NCBI RefSeq assembly: GCF_006440735.1
Contig: NZ_VFUA01000027.1
Span: forward strand, 1 to 63,404
Direction: 5' to 3'
DNA length: 63,404 nt
Source of the DNA: Mesorhizobium sp. B2-7-1
Lineage (GTDB): Bacteria > Pseudomonadota > Alphaproteobacteria > Rhizobiales > Rhizobiaceae
Shown here: one piece after another, positions 38,086 through 45,744 of the stretch
How positions within the stretch are numbered: position 1 is the first letter of the stretch
How the letters are laid out: each line of letters begins with the position of its first letter
The notes under the pieces: generated by a model
Seen by the model: the letters and a program-made list of their open reading frames with translations, nothing else
Database searches by the model: none
What the model was told of the DNA's origin: nothing
Program-made: the position numbers and the translations under genes

Positions 38086-39213
38086 TTACTGGTCCGCCTT
38101 GGTCTGGCCCATGATTTCCTGCGCGCTGAAATTGATGCCGCAGGTCGGGAAGGAGTTGCCGACGAAGAAATTGTCGGATTCCTTCGGGAAATAATCGGTG
38201 CCTTCCTTCATGCTCGGATCCGAGGCGATCGCCAGCGGCAGCTTGATTTCCTGCGGCACGACCTCGCCTTCAAGCGCCGCGATCGCGGTCTTGATGGCGA
38301 CGGCAACCTGTGCCGGGCCGGAGCCGGCGGAGGTGCACTTCAGGCCGTCGGCCGAATGTGCCGCGCAGAATTTGCGGAAGCCGTTCTCGGTTTCGCCGCC
38401 GAATGGCACGAAGGGATGCTTGGCATCCATCATCGCCTGGACGATGCCGGTGTCGCCGCCCTGGCCGGTGATGCCGTCGAACGGACCGTTGGTGGCAATT
38501 GCGTCGGCGGTCACCTTCTGCGCCACGCCGTCATCCCACTTGCCGGCGACCTCGGTGACGTCCCACTTCTTGCCGGAAGCATCCAGCACCTCATGGATGC
38601 CGTTGTGGCGGTCGGTATCGACCGAGGTGCCGGCGACGCCGCGCACTTCGAGGATCTTGCCGCCGTTCGGCACCTTGTCGACCAGCCACTTGGCCCACAA
38701 CTCGCCAAGGCCCTTCTGGTCCACGTTGACGTTGATGGCGTCCTTGGTGTCGAGGATGTTGTCGAAGGCGACCAGCACGATGCCGGCTTCCTTGGCGCGC
38801 TTGATGACCGGACCGAAAGCGGTCGGGTTCTGCGCGTCGGTGACGATCGCGTCATAGCCGGAATCGATGAAGTTGTTGATCGCCGAGATCTGCGCCGGAA
38901 CGTCCTCGCCGGTCGAGACGACCTTGAATTCCTTGATCTTGGCCTTCACGTCCGGCTGCGCCGCATAAGCCTTTGCCGTCTGCACCATCTGGATGCGCCA
39001 TGTGTTGGCGATATAGCCGTTGGAGAAGGCGATCCGGAACGGGCCCTCCTTCTTGGGGAACTTGAAGAACTTAGTGTCCGCCGACCATGGCGCGAAGCAG
39101 TCCGGCTGCGCGGCGGGGCCGGAGACGACTTCCGGTCCGGCGGCCATGGCGGCCGAATGGAGCATGACGAACGCAGTGGCGGCAACGACGCCGCCAACGA
39201 GTGACTTGATCAT
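38086..39213 (-). CDS. Periplasmic sugar-binding protein (pentose/ribose type, family 4)
   Basis: The start is the ATG at 39213 with GGAGG nine bases upstream; a Sec signal follows (SLVGGVVAATAFVMLHSAAMA). The 375-residue protein shows the RbsB-like fold (FRIAFSNGYIANTWRIQMV, SGYDAIVTDAQNP, ITGQGGDTGIVQAMMDAKHP). Extra cysteines (PDCFAPW, RKFCAAHSADGLKC, FPTCGINF) hint at disulfides and make it longer than the roughly 300 residues of RbsB. It is the first structural gene of the importer and is preceded by a 443-bp regulatory region. Confidence 0.9.
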   Translation of the reverse strand: MIKSLVGGVVAATAFVMLHSAAMAAGPEVVSGPAAQPDCFAPWSADTKFFKFPKKEGPFRIAFSNGYIANTWRIQMVQTAKAYAAQPDVKAKIKEFKVVSTGEDVPAQISAINNFIDSGYDAIVTDAQNPTAFGPVIKRAKEAGIVLVAFDNILDTKDAINVNVDQKGLGELWAKWLVDKVPNGGKILEVRGVAGTSVDTDRHNGIHEVLDASGKKWDVTEVAGKWDDGVAQKVTADAIATNGPFDGITGQGGDTGIVQAMMDAKHPFVPFGGETENGFRKFCAAHSADGLKCTSAGSGPAQVAVAIKTAIAALEGEVVPQEIKLPLAIASDPSMKEGTDYFPKESDNFFVGNSFPTCGINFSAQEIMGQTKADQ

Positions 39214-39362
39214 CGGTATTCCTCCCAATTTGCAGATCTGCTGAATGAAGTCCTGACACGCTCGGCGGCACCCTCCTGCCGAACCGAGATGCTTGCCGGG
39301 CGACGTGGATCGCCCTGCCTTCTCCTCTTCCCTCACCCTCCGGGACGGTGAGAAAACTATCA

Positions 39363-39407
39363 TATTATACATAATAAACAAGCTTGAGCTGTTGCTTATG
39401 TATAATA
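39363..39407 (-). promoter_or_regulatory. 12-bp inverted repeat overlapping a candidate -10 box of the sugar importer
   Basis: TATTATACATAA at 39363-39374 and TTATGTATAATA at 39396-39407 are exact inverted copies 21 bp apart. Read on the minus strand, 39369-39364 gives TATAAT. AATAAACA follows each arm as a direct repeat. It could be a regulator site over the promoter, or paired promoters. Confidence 0.5.
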
Positions 39408-39447
39408 AACAGGTCTGAACCATGCCGAATGTTGATTTTACAGACAA

Positions 39448-39463
39448 ATGGTAGCGCTACCAT
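39448..39463. promoter_or_regulatory. Perfect 16-bp palindrome, likely LacI/GntR-type operator
   Basis: ATGGTAGCGCTACCAT is a full palindrome with a central CG, the hallmark of LacI-family operators. It lies about 235 bp ahead of the importer start and about 190 bp after the LacI-type regulator gene, so it is the best candidate for that regulator's site. Confidence 0.65.
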
Positions 39464-39564
39464 GCAGAGCTGTAAAGCGCCGCTTTCGTCATTTTTCCGT
39501 GTTCTTAAAGAGCGCCTCCCGAACAGTGCGCAGCGATTGGCCCGGCGTTTCCGCCGCGGCCCTA

Positions 39565-39612
39565 GAGCATGATTCCGAAAAGTGGGATCCGGTTTTCGAC
39601 AAGGTCATGCTC
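39565..39612. repeat. 48-bp dispersed rhizobial palindromic element
   Basis: The ends GAGCATGA and TCATGCTC are inverted copies; inside are CCGAAAAGTGGGATC and GGTTTTCGACA, a pattern seen many times in rhizobial genomes. It lies just downstream of the LacI-type regulator gene. Confidence 0.7.
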
Positions 39613-39656
39613 CAACAAAGAGTTAGAGCGTTATGGCGATTCAACGAAATTACGCC

Positions 39657-40685
39657 CTAACGCGCGGTGCTCTCGCGCCGCATGAGCTCGAAACCGAGAT
39701 CGACGATCCGCTGTTCCGGCCGGTTTCCGGCGATCGCCGCCAGCGCCATGGCGACGGCGCGGGTGCCGATTTCATAGCGGTGCGTCCGCACGCTGGTGAT
39801 CGAGGGAAACGACACCTGCATCATGTCGAGATCGTTGAAGCCGGCAATGCCGATCTGCTTGGGCACATCGATGGAAGCGCGATGGCATTCGAACAGAACC
39901 CCGAGCGCGATATCGTCATTGTTGCAGAACACGCCGTCGAGCGTCGGCATCTTGGCCAGCGCGTCGCGGAACAATTCGCGCCCGAGCGTCACGCTTGACG
40001 GCACCGGCGTGGTGGTGATCAGCCGCGGATCGAACAGGCCGGCGGCCTCCATGGCGGCGCGGTAGCCGGCAAGGCGTCGCTGCGAGCGCGGGTCCATCCG
40101 CGCGCCGATAAAGCCGATCTTGCGATATCCGGCTTGCAGGAGGTGCTCGGCGGCCGTCCTGCCGCCGTCGAGATGCGAGAAGCCGACCATCATGTCGACC
40201 GGGTCCGGCCCGGTCTCCATCACCTGCACCACCGGGCACCCGGCATTCTCCAGCAGCCGTCGTGCGCCGGGCGTCTGGTCGATGCCGGCCACGATCAGCG
40301 CCGCGGGGCGTTGCGATCCGAAGACTTGCAGCAGCCGCTCTTCCTCGAGCCCCGAATAATGTGTGTTGCCGATCTGGATGCGGAACGGACTGTCGGAAAG
40401 GCTGTCATAGATGCCGCGCACCACTTCGGCGAAGACGTTGTTGGTCAGCGAAGGCACCAGTACGCCGAACACCTCGGCGCGCGCCGAGGCAAGCGCGCGG
40501 GCATTCGGGTCGGGCACGTAGCCGAGCTCGTCGACCGCGGCCTGTATCTGCCGTCGCAGATCCTCCGACACCCGCCCGGGCTCACGCAGCGCCCGCGATA
40601 CTGTGATCGCGCCGACACCGGCCTTGCGCGCCACGTCGGCAATGGTCGGACGGCCGCCGCCACGGCGGGAGCGCGGCTTGGTCAA
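39657..40685 (-). CDS. LacI-family repressor, gluconate GntR-like
   Basis: The helix-turn-helix RPTIADVARKAGVGAITVSR is near the N-terminus, followed by a periplasmic-binding-protein-like sensor domain (VFGVLVPSLTNNVFAEVVRG, DGVFCNNDDIALGVLFE). I place the start at the TTG at 40685 (MTKPRSRRGGG, about 342 residues), because the upstream extension to 40790 has no family likeness. The sequence resembles the gluconate repressor branch, which fits the gluconokinase gene at the end of the neighbouring importer operon. Loss of repression would be expected on binding of gluconate, 6-phosphogluconate or a related sugar. Confidence 0.88.
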   Translation of the reverse strand: MTKPRSRRGGGRPTIADVARKAGVGAITVSRALREPGRVSEDLRRQIQAAVDELGYVPDPNARALASARAEVFGVLVPSLTNNVFAEVVRGIYDSLSDSPFRIQIGNTHYSGLEEERLLQVFGSQRPAALIVAGIDQTPGARRLLENAGCPVVQVMETGPDPVDMMVGFSHLDGGRTAAEHLLQAGYRKIGFIGARMDPRSQRRLAGYRAAMEAAGLFDPRLITTTPVPSSVTLGRELFRDALAKMPTLDGVFCNNDDIALGVLFECHRASIDVPKQIGIAGFNDLDMMQVSFPSITSVRTHRYEIGTRAVAMALAAIAGNRPEQRIVDLGFELMRRESTAR

Positions 40686-40828
40686 AGCCCTGTTCCCCCA
40701 TCGTCGATGCGCAGCCGCAACATCGGGATCGGCATCCGTGTCATCGCGCCACCAAGCCAACTTTGCCCGTTGGCGTCGCGCATGCCTCAACCGTTGTCAA
40801 GCAAGCCGACGTCGGCGCCCTAGGCGCG

Positions 40829-42061
40829 TCAGGCGATCGCTGCTGTGCTGCGGTTGGCTTTCCACATCAAAAGCACGATGGCTCCGAGATTGACGAGGTT
40901 CCAGCCGATCCCGTTCAGGAAGGCGGCGGCGTAGGATCCGGTGAGGTCGTAGATCCAGCCCGACATCCAGCCGCCCACCGCCATGCCGAAGATCGTCGCC
41001 ATCAGGACGATGCCGACGCGCTGGCCGGCTTCCTTTGCCGGCATATAGTCGCGCACGATGATGGCGTAGCAGGGCACGATCCCGCCTTGCGACAGGCCGA
41101 ACACCAGCGAAACGACATAGAGCGAGGCAAGCCCGTCGAAGGGGATGTAGAAGAGCAGCGACAGGCACTGCAGCGCCGAGCCGATCAGCAACGTCTTCAC
41201 CGCGCCGATGCGATCGGCGAGGAAGCCTGAGCCGATGCGGCTGATCACCCCGGCCGCCAGCATGATCGACAGCATGTCGGCGCCATGCGCGACGCCGTAG
41301 CCGAGATCCATGCAATAGGCGACGATATGCACCTGCGGCATCGACATCGCCATGCAGCAGCCGAAGCCGGCGATCACCAGCAGGACCTGCAGTTGCGAAG
41401 GCGACAGCGAGATCGGCTGCACCGGCCGTCCGCGCGGCGCGCCGGAGGCACCTTCATGCGGCGCGCGCCGGCGCAACATCAGGACCAGCGGCACCATGGT
41501 GACGAGGCAAACGACCCCGATCGCCGCGTAGGTGAAGCGCCAGCCATGGCCTTGCATCGTATAAGGCATGATCGTCGGCCAGATCGCCCCGGCAATATAA
41601 TTGCCTGACGCCGCCACCGTCACCGCGACGCCCCGGCGGCGGTTGAACCAGTGCGAGACGTCGGCGATCAGCGGCCCGAAGATCGCCGAACAGCCGACAC
41701 CGATCAGCAGTCCTTGGGCAAGCGTGACGCCGAGGATCGAACTGGCGAGCGACGCCGACAGAAACCCCGCGCCAAGCGCGAGCGAAGCGGCGAGTGCCGG
41801 CAACCAGTATCCGAAGCGGTCGATGGCGCGCCCGATGACCGCATTGCCGGCGGCAAATCCCACCATCGTCGCGGTATAGGGCATCGACGCGGCGGCGCGG
41901 TCGACGCCGAATTCGGCCTGCACCGCGGGCAGGACCACGACCACCGCCCAGGTGCCGACCCCGCCGATCGTGGCCAGCAGCAGGGAAATGCCAAGCCGCG
42001 TCCATGCATAGAAGCTGTCGATACCGGCGTTGTTTGCCGCGTTTGCTGGAACTGTCGTCAC
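40829..42061 (-). CDS. Major facilitator superfamily carrier (monocarboxylate/oxalate-formate type)
   Basis: About 410 residues with twelve hydrophobic segments and the MFS loop motif GRAIDRFGYWLPAL; the first half (SMPYTATMVGFAAGNAV) and the charged loop RRRAPHEGASGAPRGR between halves are typical of the OFA/monocarboxylate branch. I prefer the GTG at 42061, with AGGAGA upstream, over the frame's earlier codon at 42088. It is 143 bp upstream of the LacI-type regulator gene on the same strand. Its substrate may be an organic acid related to gluconate, but nothing in the sequence fixes this. Confidence 0.82.
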   Translation of the reverse strand: MTTVPANAANNAGIDSFYAWTRLGISLLLATIGGVGTWAVVVVLPAVQAEFGVDRAAASMPYTATMVGFAAGNAVIGRAIDRFGYWLPALAASLALGAGFLSASLASSILGVTLAQGLLIGVGCSAIFGPLIADVSHWFNRRRGVAVTVAASGNYIAGAIWPTIMPYTMQGHGWRFTYAAIGVVCLVTMVPLVLMLRRRAPHEGASGAPRGRPVQPISLSPSQLQVLLVIAGFGCCMAMSMPQVHIVAYCMDLGYGVAHGADMLSIMLAAGVISRIGSGFLADRIGAVKTLLIGSALQCLSLLFYIPFDGLASLYVVSLVFGLSQGGIVPCYAIIVRDYMPAKEAGQRVGIVLMATIFGMAVGGWMSGWIYDLTGSYAAAFLNGIGWNLVNLGAIVLLMWKANRSTAAIA

Positions 42062-42218
42062 GGCGTCTCCTGTCCGCGATTTCTTCAAAATCGCGTGTTT
42101 GAGCGCACTATCGGCGCATTTGCCGAGCCGAGCAGCGCCACGGCTGGCAAATCCGTGGCTCCAGAAACCGGAACCCGCCTCCCCTCATGGCGTTTTTGCC
42201 TGAAGGAAGGAGTTCGCC

Positions 42219-42506
42219 ATGACCGCCAGGAAAAAATGGTCGGCCGACGTGACAGAACACAGCGATGCGATGGATCTCGAGGATCATGTCTTCGAATCCG
42301 ACGACGCCAGGAAGATCGCCGCTTCGCTGAAGCGCTCGGCCGAGCACAGCGACCGCCGCAAGGCCGAGCCGTTCCAATCCGCTATGTCGATGTTGAATTT
42401 CTACATCAACCGCGCCGGCAGCAACCTGCCCGAAGAGCGCAAGAAAGTGCTGGAAAAGGCGAAGGACGAGCTGCGCGTCGCCTTCGGCCGCGAAAAGCAG
42501 GATTGA
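42219..42506 (+). CDS. Small DUF3175 protein
   Basis: A 95-residue charged protein with KKWSADVTEHSDAMDLED, ARKIAASLKRSAEHSDRRK and SAMSMLNFYINRAGSNLP, which match my memory of the DUF3175 family. It has no signal or membrane segment and is expected to be cytoplasmic. The ribosome site AAGGAGTT precedes the ATG at 42219. Function is unknown; homologs are widespread in soil proteobacteria. It diverges from the MFS gene and has no obvious partner. Confidence 0.75.
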   Translation: MTARKKWSADVTEHSDAMDLEDHVFESDDARKIAASLKRSAEHSDRRKAEPFQSAMSMLNFYINRAGSNLPEERKKVLEKAKDELRVAFGREKQD

Positions 42507-42642
42507 GGGTTGCTGAGAGCGGCTGGCACTAGGTCCTCAACACAGGGATCTGGAAAGATCGCAGGCCTGTCGGGCAAGGCTATCAACGTCCGTTAGGGTA
42601 GTCAGCGCAAACGGTGGCGATAAGCTGAAGGCTCCTGAACCT

Positions 42643-42698
42643 CGTCATTCCTGGGTCTGCGCGCGTCGCTTCGCTCCTTGCTCCGCCCGTGGATGACG
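42643..42698. repeat. Dispersed 56-bp repeat, copy 1, within a 297-bp gene-free stretch
   Basis: The element runs from CGTCAT to ATGACG (inverted ends) and contains TCTGCGCGCGTCGCTTCGCT, which also occurs in opposite orientation at the very end of the window. The rest of 42507-42803 holds nothing I can recognise. Confidence 0.65.
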
Positions 42699-42803
42699 AC
42701 CTCGACAGGCGTCTTGGCCAATCGCCAAGCCATGGGATCTGCCAATGCACGCATGGGCAGCGGGCAAAGTTTTTGTGCTGGAGAACTGGCCCGGTACAAG
42801 GCC

Positions 42804-43580
42804 TTAGCGCGAGTGGATCACTTCGTCGGTGTTGGCGAGCAGCTTGCGGACAGCGTTGCGCGCCGCATCCGGCCGCTTCAGGCGGATGTTCCGCTCGATC
42901 GCCTCATGCAGCTTCTGGGCGTGCTGCAGATCGTCCAGTTCGCGCGTCGTGTAGGTGAAGAGATGGTCGAAGGCGGATTCGATCAGCACGCCGAGCGGCA
43001 CCAAAAGGTCGTTGCCGGAGGCCCTGAGGATGGCGAGATGGAAGCGCGTGTCGGCGCGGGTGCGCTCCTGCAGGCTGGTCGCCTCGCCCATCTCGCGGCA
43101 GGCCTGGCTGATCTCGGCCATCTGCTCGTCGGTGCGCCGCAGCGCCGCGAAGGCGGTGGCTTCCGGCTCGATGATATGGCGGAATTCCTGCACCGTCCTC
43201 AGGAAAACCACGCGATCCGGCGATGTCGCGTACCAGGACAGCACATCGCGGTCGAGCAGGTTCCAGCGTTCTTTCGGTTCGACCCAGCTGCCGATCTTCG
43301 GCCGCGACGCCAGCAGGCTCTTTGCCATCAGCATCTTGATCGCCTCGCGCACCGCCGAGCGGCTGACGTCGAAGGTCTCCGACCATTTCGCTTCGTTGGG
43401 CAGGATGGTGCCTGGCGGATAGTCGCCGCGCACGATCCTCAGCCCGATCTCGCCGGCCAAGGACGTGTGCACGCTGGCGCCCGGAATACGCGGCGCATTG
43501 GCCCGGCGAACGCCGGCCGGACGCTCCGTGGCTGCCGCCTTCGTCGGCTTTTTTTCGTTGTTCGGCTTCGCGTCCCGCAT
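42804..43580 (-). CDS. GntR-family regulator, FadR subfamily (FCD domain)
   Basis: The 258-residue protein starts most likely at the ATG at 43580; a basic low-complexity lead of about 35 residues precedes the winged helix (VHTSLAGEIGLRIVRGDYPP, FDVSRSAVREAIKMLMAKSL). The C-terminal FCD ligand domain shows the metal-ligand pattern with Asp and His (RADTRFHLAILRASGN, KLHEAIERNIRLKRPDAA). FadR-type regulators of sugar-acid pathways bind sites of the form TNGTNNNACNA, and three such sites occur in the neighbouring promoter regions (44590, 47001, 47042). It is therefore the likely controller of the epimerase, dehydrogenase and second sugar importer. Confidence 0.9.
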   Translation of the reverse strand: MRDAKPNNEKKPTKAAATERPAGVRRANAPRIPGASVHTSLAGEIGLRIVRGDYPPGTILPNEAKWSETFDVSRSAVREAIKMLMAKSLLASRPKIGSWVEPKERWNLLDRDVLSWYATSPDRVVFLRTVQEFRHIIEPEATAFAALRRTDEQMAEISQACREMGEATSLQERTRADTRFHLAILRASGNDLLVPLGVLIESAFDHLFTYTTRELDDLQHAQKLHEAIERNIRLKRPDAARNAVRKLLANTDEVIHSR

Positions 43581-43661
43581 ATGATCCAGAAAATCCGCTT
43601 TTGAGAGGCTGTCAAGCAACGTGCATGGATGTGCACAGCTCAACCGGCATTTGGCGCCGCC

Positions 43662-44558
43662 TCACGCTGTTTTGACATATTTGCGCCAGCTGTGCTCGGG
43701 CCGGAAGCCGAGCACGTCGCGCGCCTTGCGGTTCGAAAGCAGGGTCTCATATTCGCCGAGCTCGGCCTTGACCGGCACGCCCGGATAGAACCGCTTCAAC
43801 AGCTCCGCCGTCGGCAGGTCCGACGAGGTATCATCATTGGCGGCGTTGAACACCTGGAAGCCCAGGCCATCTTTCTCGATGGCGCGCAAGGTGATCTGGC
43901 CAAGATCGCGCGCGTCGATGTAGCTCCAGGCGATGCGCTTGCGGAAGCCGGGATCGGCGAACCATTTCGGGAACAGCGAATATTCATGCGGCTCGATGAC
44001 GTTGCCGATGCGCAGCGCATAGATGTCGGCGCCGCTGCGCAGCGAGAAGGCCCTTGCCGTCTTCTCGTTGACGATCTTGGACAGCGCGTAAGAGTCCATC
44101 GGGTCGACGTCATATGCCTCGTCGAGCGGGAAATGCGTGGGATTGCGCGGCTCGTTGGCGAAGACCAGGCCGTAGGTCGTCTCCGAAGAGGCGATGACGA
44201 CCTTGCGGATGCCGAGCTTAACCGCCGCTTCAATGACATTATAGGTGCCCATCGCGTTGATGCGGAACACCTCGTTGTCCGGCGTGATCATGATGCGCGG
44301 GATGGCGGCGAAATGCACCACGGCGTCGACCGGCTGGGCTCTCAGCGACGGGTCGAACTCGTGCAGGCCCATATAGCTCGACAGCGCGTTGAAAACCTGG
44401 CCGCTGTCGGCGATGTCGGTGATCAGCGTGCGCACCTTCGGATTGTCGAGCGGCTTGGTGTCGATGTTGAGCACCTGGCAGCCATGTTCGACCAGATACT
44501 GAACGACATGCCGGCCTGCCTTGCCGCTGCCGCCGGTGAACATGATCCGCTTCGTCAT
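43662..44558 (-). CDS. NAD-dependent epimerase/dehydratase-family (extended SDR) protein, possible sugar-acid dehydrogenase
   Basis: The Rossmann motif is FTGGSGKAGRHVVQYL and the active-site tyrosine motif is YALSK (MDSYALSKIVNEKTARAF), as in extended short-chain dehydrogenases. The start is the ATG at 44558 behind GGAGAG (298 residues) rather than the GTG at 44570. The family includes UDP-sugar epimerases and uronate or aldonate dehydrogenases. A context of a sugar importer, a FadR-type regulator and a beta-hydroxyacid dehydrogenase favours sugar-acid oxidation. It sits 81 bp downstream of nothing on its strand and diverges from the dehydrogenase at 44704. Confidence 0.82.
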   Translation of the reverse strand: MTKRIMFTGGSGKAGRHVVQYLVEHGCQVLNIDTKPLDNPKVRTLITDIADSGQVFNALSSYMGLHEFDPSLRAQPVDAVVHFAAIPRIMITPDNEVFRINAMGTYNVIEAAVKLGIRKVVIASSETTYGLVFANEPRNPTHFPLDEAYDVDPMDSYALSKIVNEKTARAFSLRSGADIYALRIGNVIEPHEYSLFPKWFADPGFRKRIAWSYIDARDLGQITLRAIEKDGLGFQVFNAANDDTSSDLPTAELLKRFYPGVPVKAELGEYETLLSNRKARDVLGFRPEHSWRKYVKTA

Positions 44559-44589
44559 TTTGCTCTCCACAACGCTCGGAAATTATGTG

Positions 44590-44604
44590 TATTGTCAGAC
44601 AATA
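44590..44604. promoter_or_regulatory. FadR-type GntR operator in the divergent promoter region
   Basis: TATTGTCAGACAATA is a perfect 7-bp inverted repeat around one base and contains TTGTCAGACAA, a match to TNGTNNNACNA. It lies 32 bp from the epimerase start and 100 bp from the dehydrogenase start, suited to control both. Confidence 0.75.
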
Positions 44605-44703
44605 TGGCAATCCGCAACCGCCCGCTACCGCGATCCGCGGAAACCTCCTCGACAATCGCCCGCCGCGCGGGCTCATCACCACGAAAGACAGGGAAGAGAC
44701 GAC

Positions 44704-45642
44704 ATGAGCACCACCGCTGCCCGCGAAAACATCGGTTTCATCGGCCTTGGCCTGATGGGGCACGGCATCGCCAAGAACATCGTCGACAAGGGCTATCCGC
44801 TGACCTTCCTCGGCCGCAAGAACCGCAAGCCCGCCGAAGACCTGGCTGGCCGCGGCGCCAGGGAACTTGCTACATCTAGGGAAGTAGCTGCTGCCTCCGA
44901 CATCGTCTTCATCTGCGTCACCGGCTCGCGCGAGGTGGAGGCGATCGTCCGCGGCCCCGGCGGACTGAAGGAAGGCCTGAAGCAAGGCTCCGTCGTCGTC
45001 GATTGCTCGACCTCCGATCCGGTCTCGACCGTGGCCCTGGCCGCCGAGCTCAAGGCGCTCGGCGTCGACTATGTCGATGCGCCGCTCAGCCGCACGCCCA
45101 AGGAGGCCTGGGAAGGCACGCTCGACGCCATGGTCGGGGCGCCGGACGCGGTGTTCGCCAGGCTGAAGCCGGTGATCGAGACCTGGGCCGGCCGCATTGT
45201 CCATATCGGCGACACCGGCGACGGCCACCGCATGAAGCTGCTCAACAACTTCGTCTCGCTGGGCTATGCCGCGATCTATTCGGAAGCGCTGGCGCTGGCG
45301 CAGAAGGTCGGCATCTCGCCGTCGCGCTTCGACAGCGTCATCCGCAACGGCCGCATGGATTGCGGCTTCTATCAGACCTTCATGCGCTGGACGCTGGAGG
45401 GAGACCGCGACGCGCACAAGTTCAGCATCGCCAATGCCTTCAAGGACCTGACCTATCTGGAATCGATGGCGGGCGCGGCCAGCATCGCCAACCCGCTGGG
45501 CAACGCCATCAAGAACTCCTTTGCGACCGCCTTCGCAGCCGGTCCCGCCGAGCAGTATGTGCCGATGCTCGCCACCCATATCGGCAAGCTCAACGGCGTC
45601 GACCTGATGCCCTCGAAGGACGGCGTGAAGCAGAAAATCTGA
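44704..45642 (+). CDS. Beta-hydroxyacid dehydrogenase (3-hydroxyisobutyrate/tartronate-semialdehyde reductase family)
   Basis: The ATG at 44704 starts a 312-residue protein; the open frame before it is not coding. The nucleotide-binding motif is GFIGLGLMGHGIAKNI, the substrate site is DAPLSRTPKEAWEGTL, and the catalytic lysine lies in HRMKLLNNFVSLGY. Members reduce or oxidise small beta-hydroxyacids such as tartronate semialdehyde, 3-hydroxyisobutyrate or threonate. It is divergent from the epimerase with a shared operator between them, which suggests they act in one sugar-acid pathway. The exact substrate cannot be read from the sequence. Confidence 0.88.
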   Translation: MSTTAARENIGFIGLGLMGHGIAKNIVDKGYPLTFLGRKNRKPAEDLAGRGARELATSREVAAASDIVFICVTGSREVEAIVRGPGGLKEGLKQGSVVVDCSTSDPVSTVALAAELKALGVDYVDAPLSRTPKEAWEGTLDAMVGAPDAVFARLKPVIETWAGRIVHIGDTGDGHRMKLLNNFVSLGYAAIYSEALALAQKVGISPSRFDSVIRNGRMDCGFYQTFMRWTLEGDRDAHKFSIANAFKDLTYLESMAGAASIANPLGNAIKNSFATAFAAGPAEQYVPMLATHIGKLNGVDLMPSKDGVKQKI

Positions 45643-45689
45643 AAGCGCCCTGCCCTGGCCGACCGCGAAAGCGGGCGCCGGAAAAATCA

Positions 45690-45716
45690 GGGACGCCTTG
45701 CGGGCGCCCCTTTTTT
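45690..45716 (+). terminator. Rho-independent terminator after the dehydrogenase
   Basis: GGGACGCC, loop TTGC, GGGCGCCCC form a stem with one mismatch followed by six T residues, 48 bases past the dehydrogenase stop and before the convergent binding-protein gene. Confidence 0.7.
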
Positions 45717-45744
45717 GACGGTTGGCTTTGGATGCAGCCTGCGC

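Larger units (their letters stand above)
39214..39656. promoter_or_regulatory. 443-bp regulatory region between the LacI-type regulator and the sugar importer
   Basis: No gene is visible. It holds the importer ribosome site, an AT-rich dyad with a TATAAT-like -10, a perfect 16-bp palindrome and a 48-bp dispersed repeat, each listed separately. The AT content near 39355-39410 is far above that of the surroundings. Confidence 0.75.
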
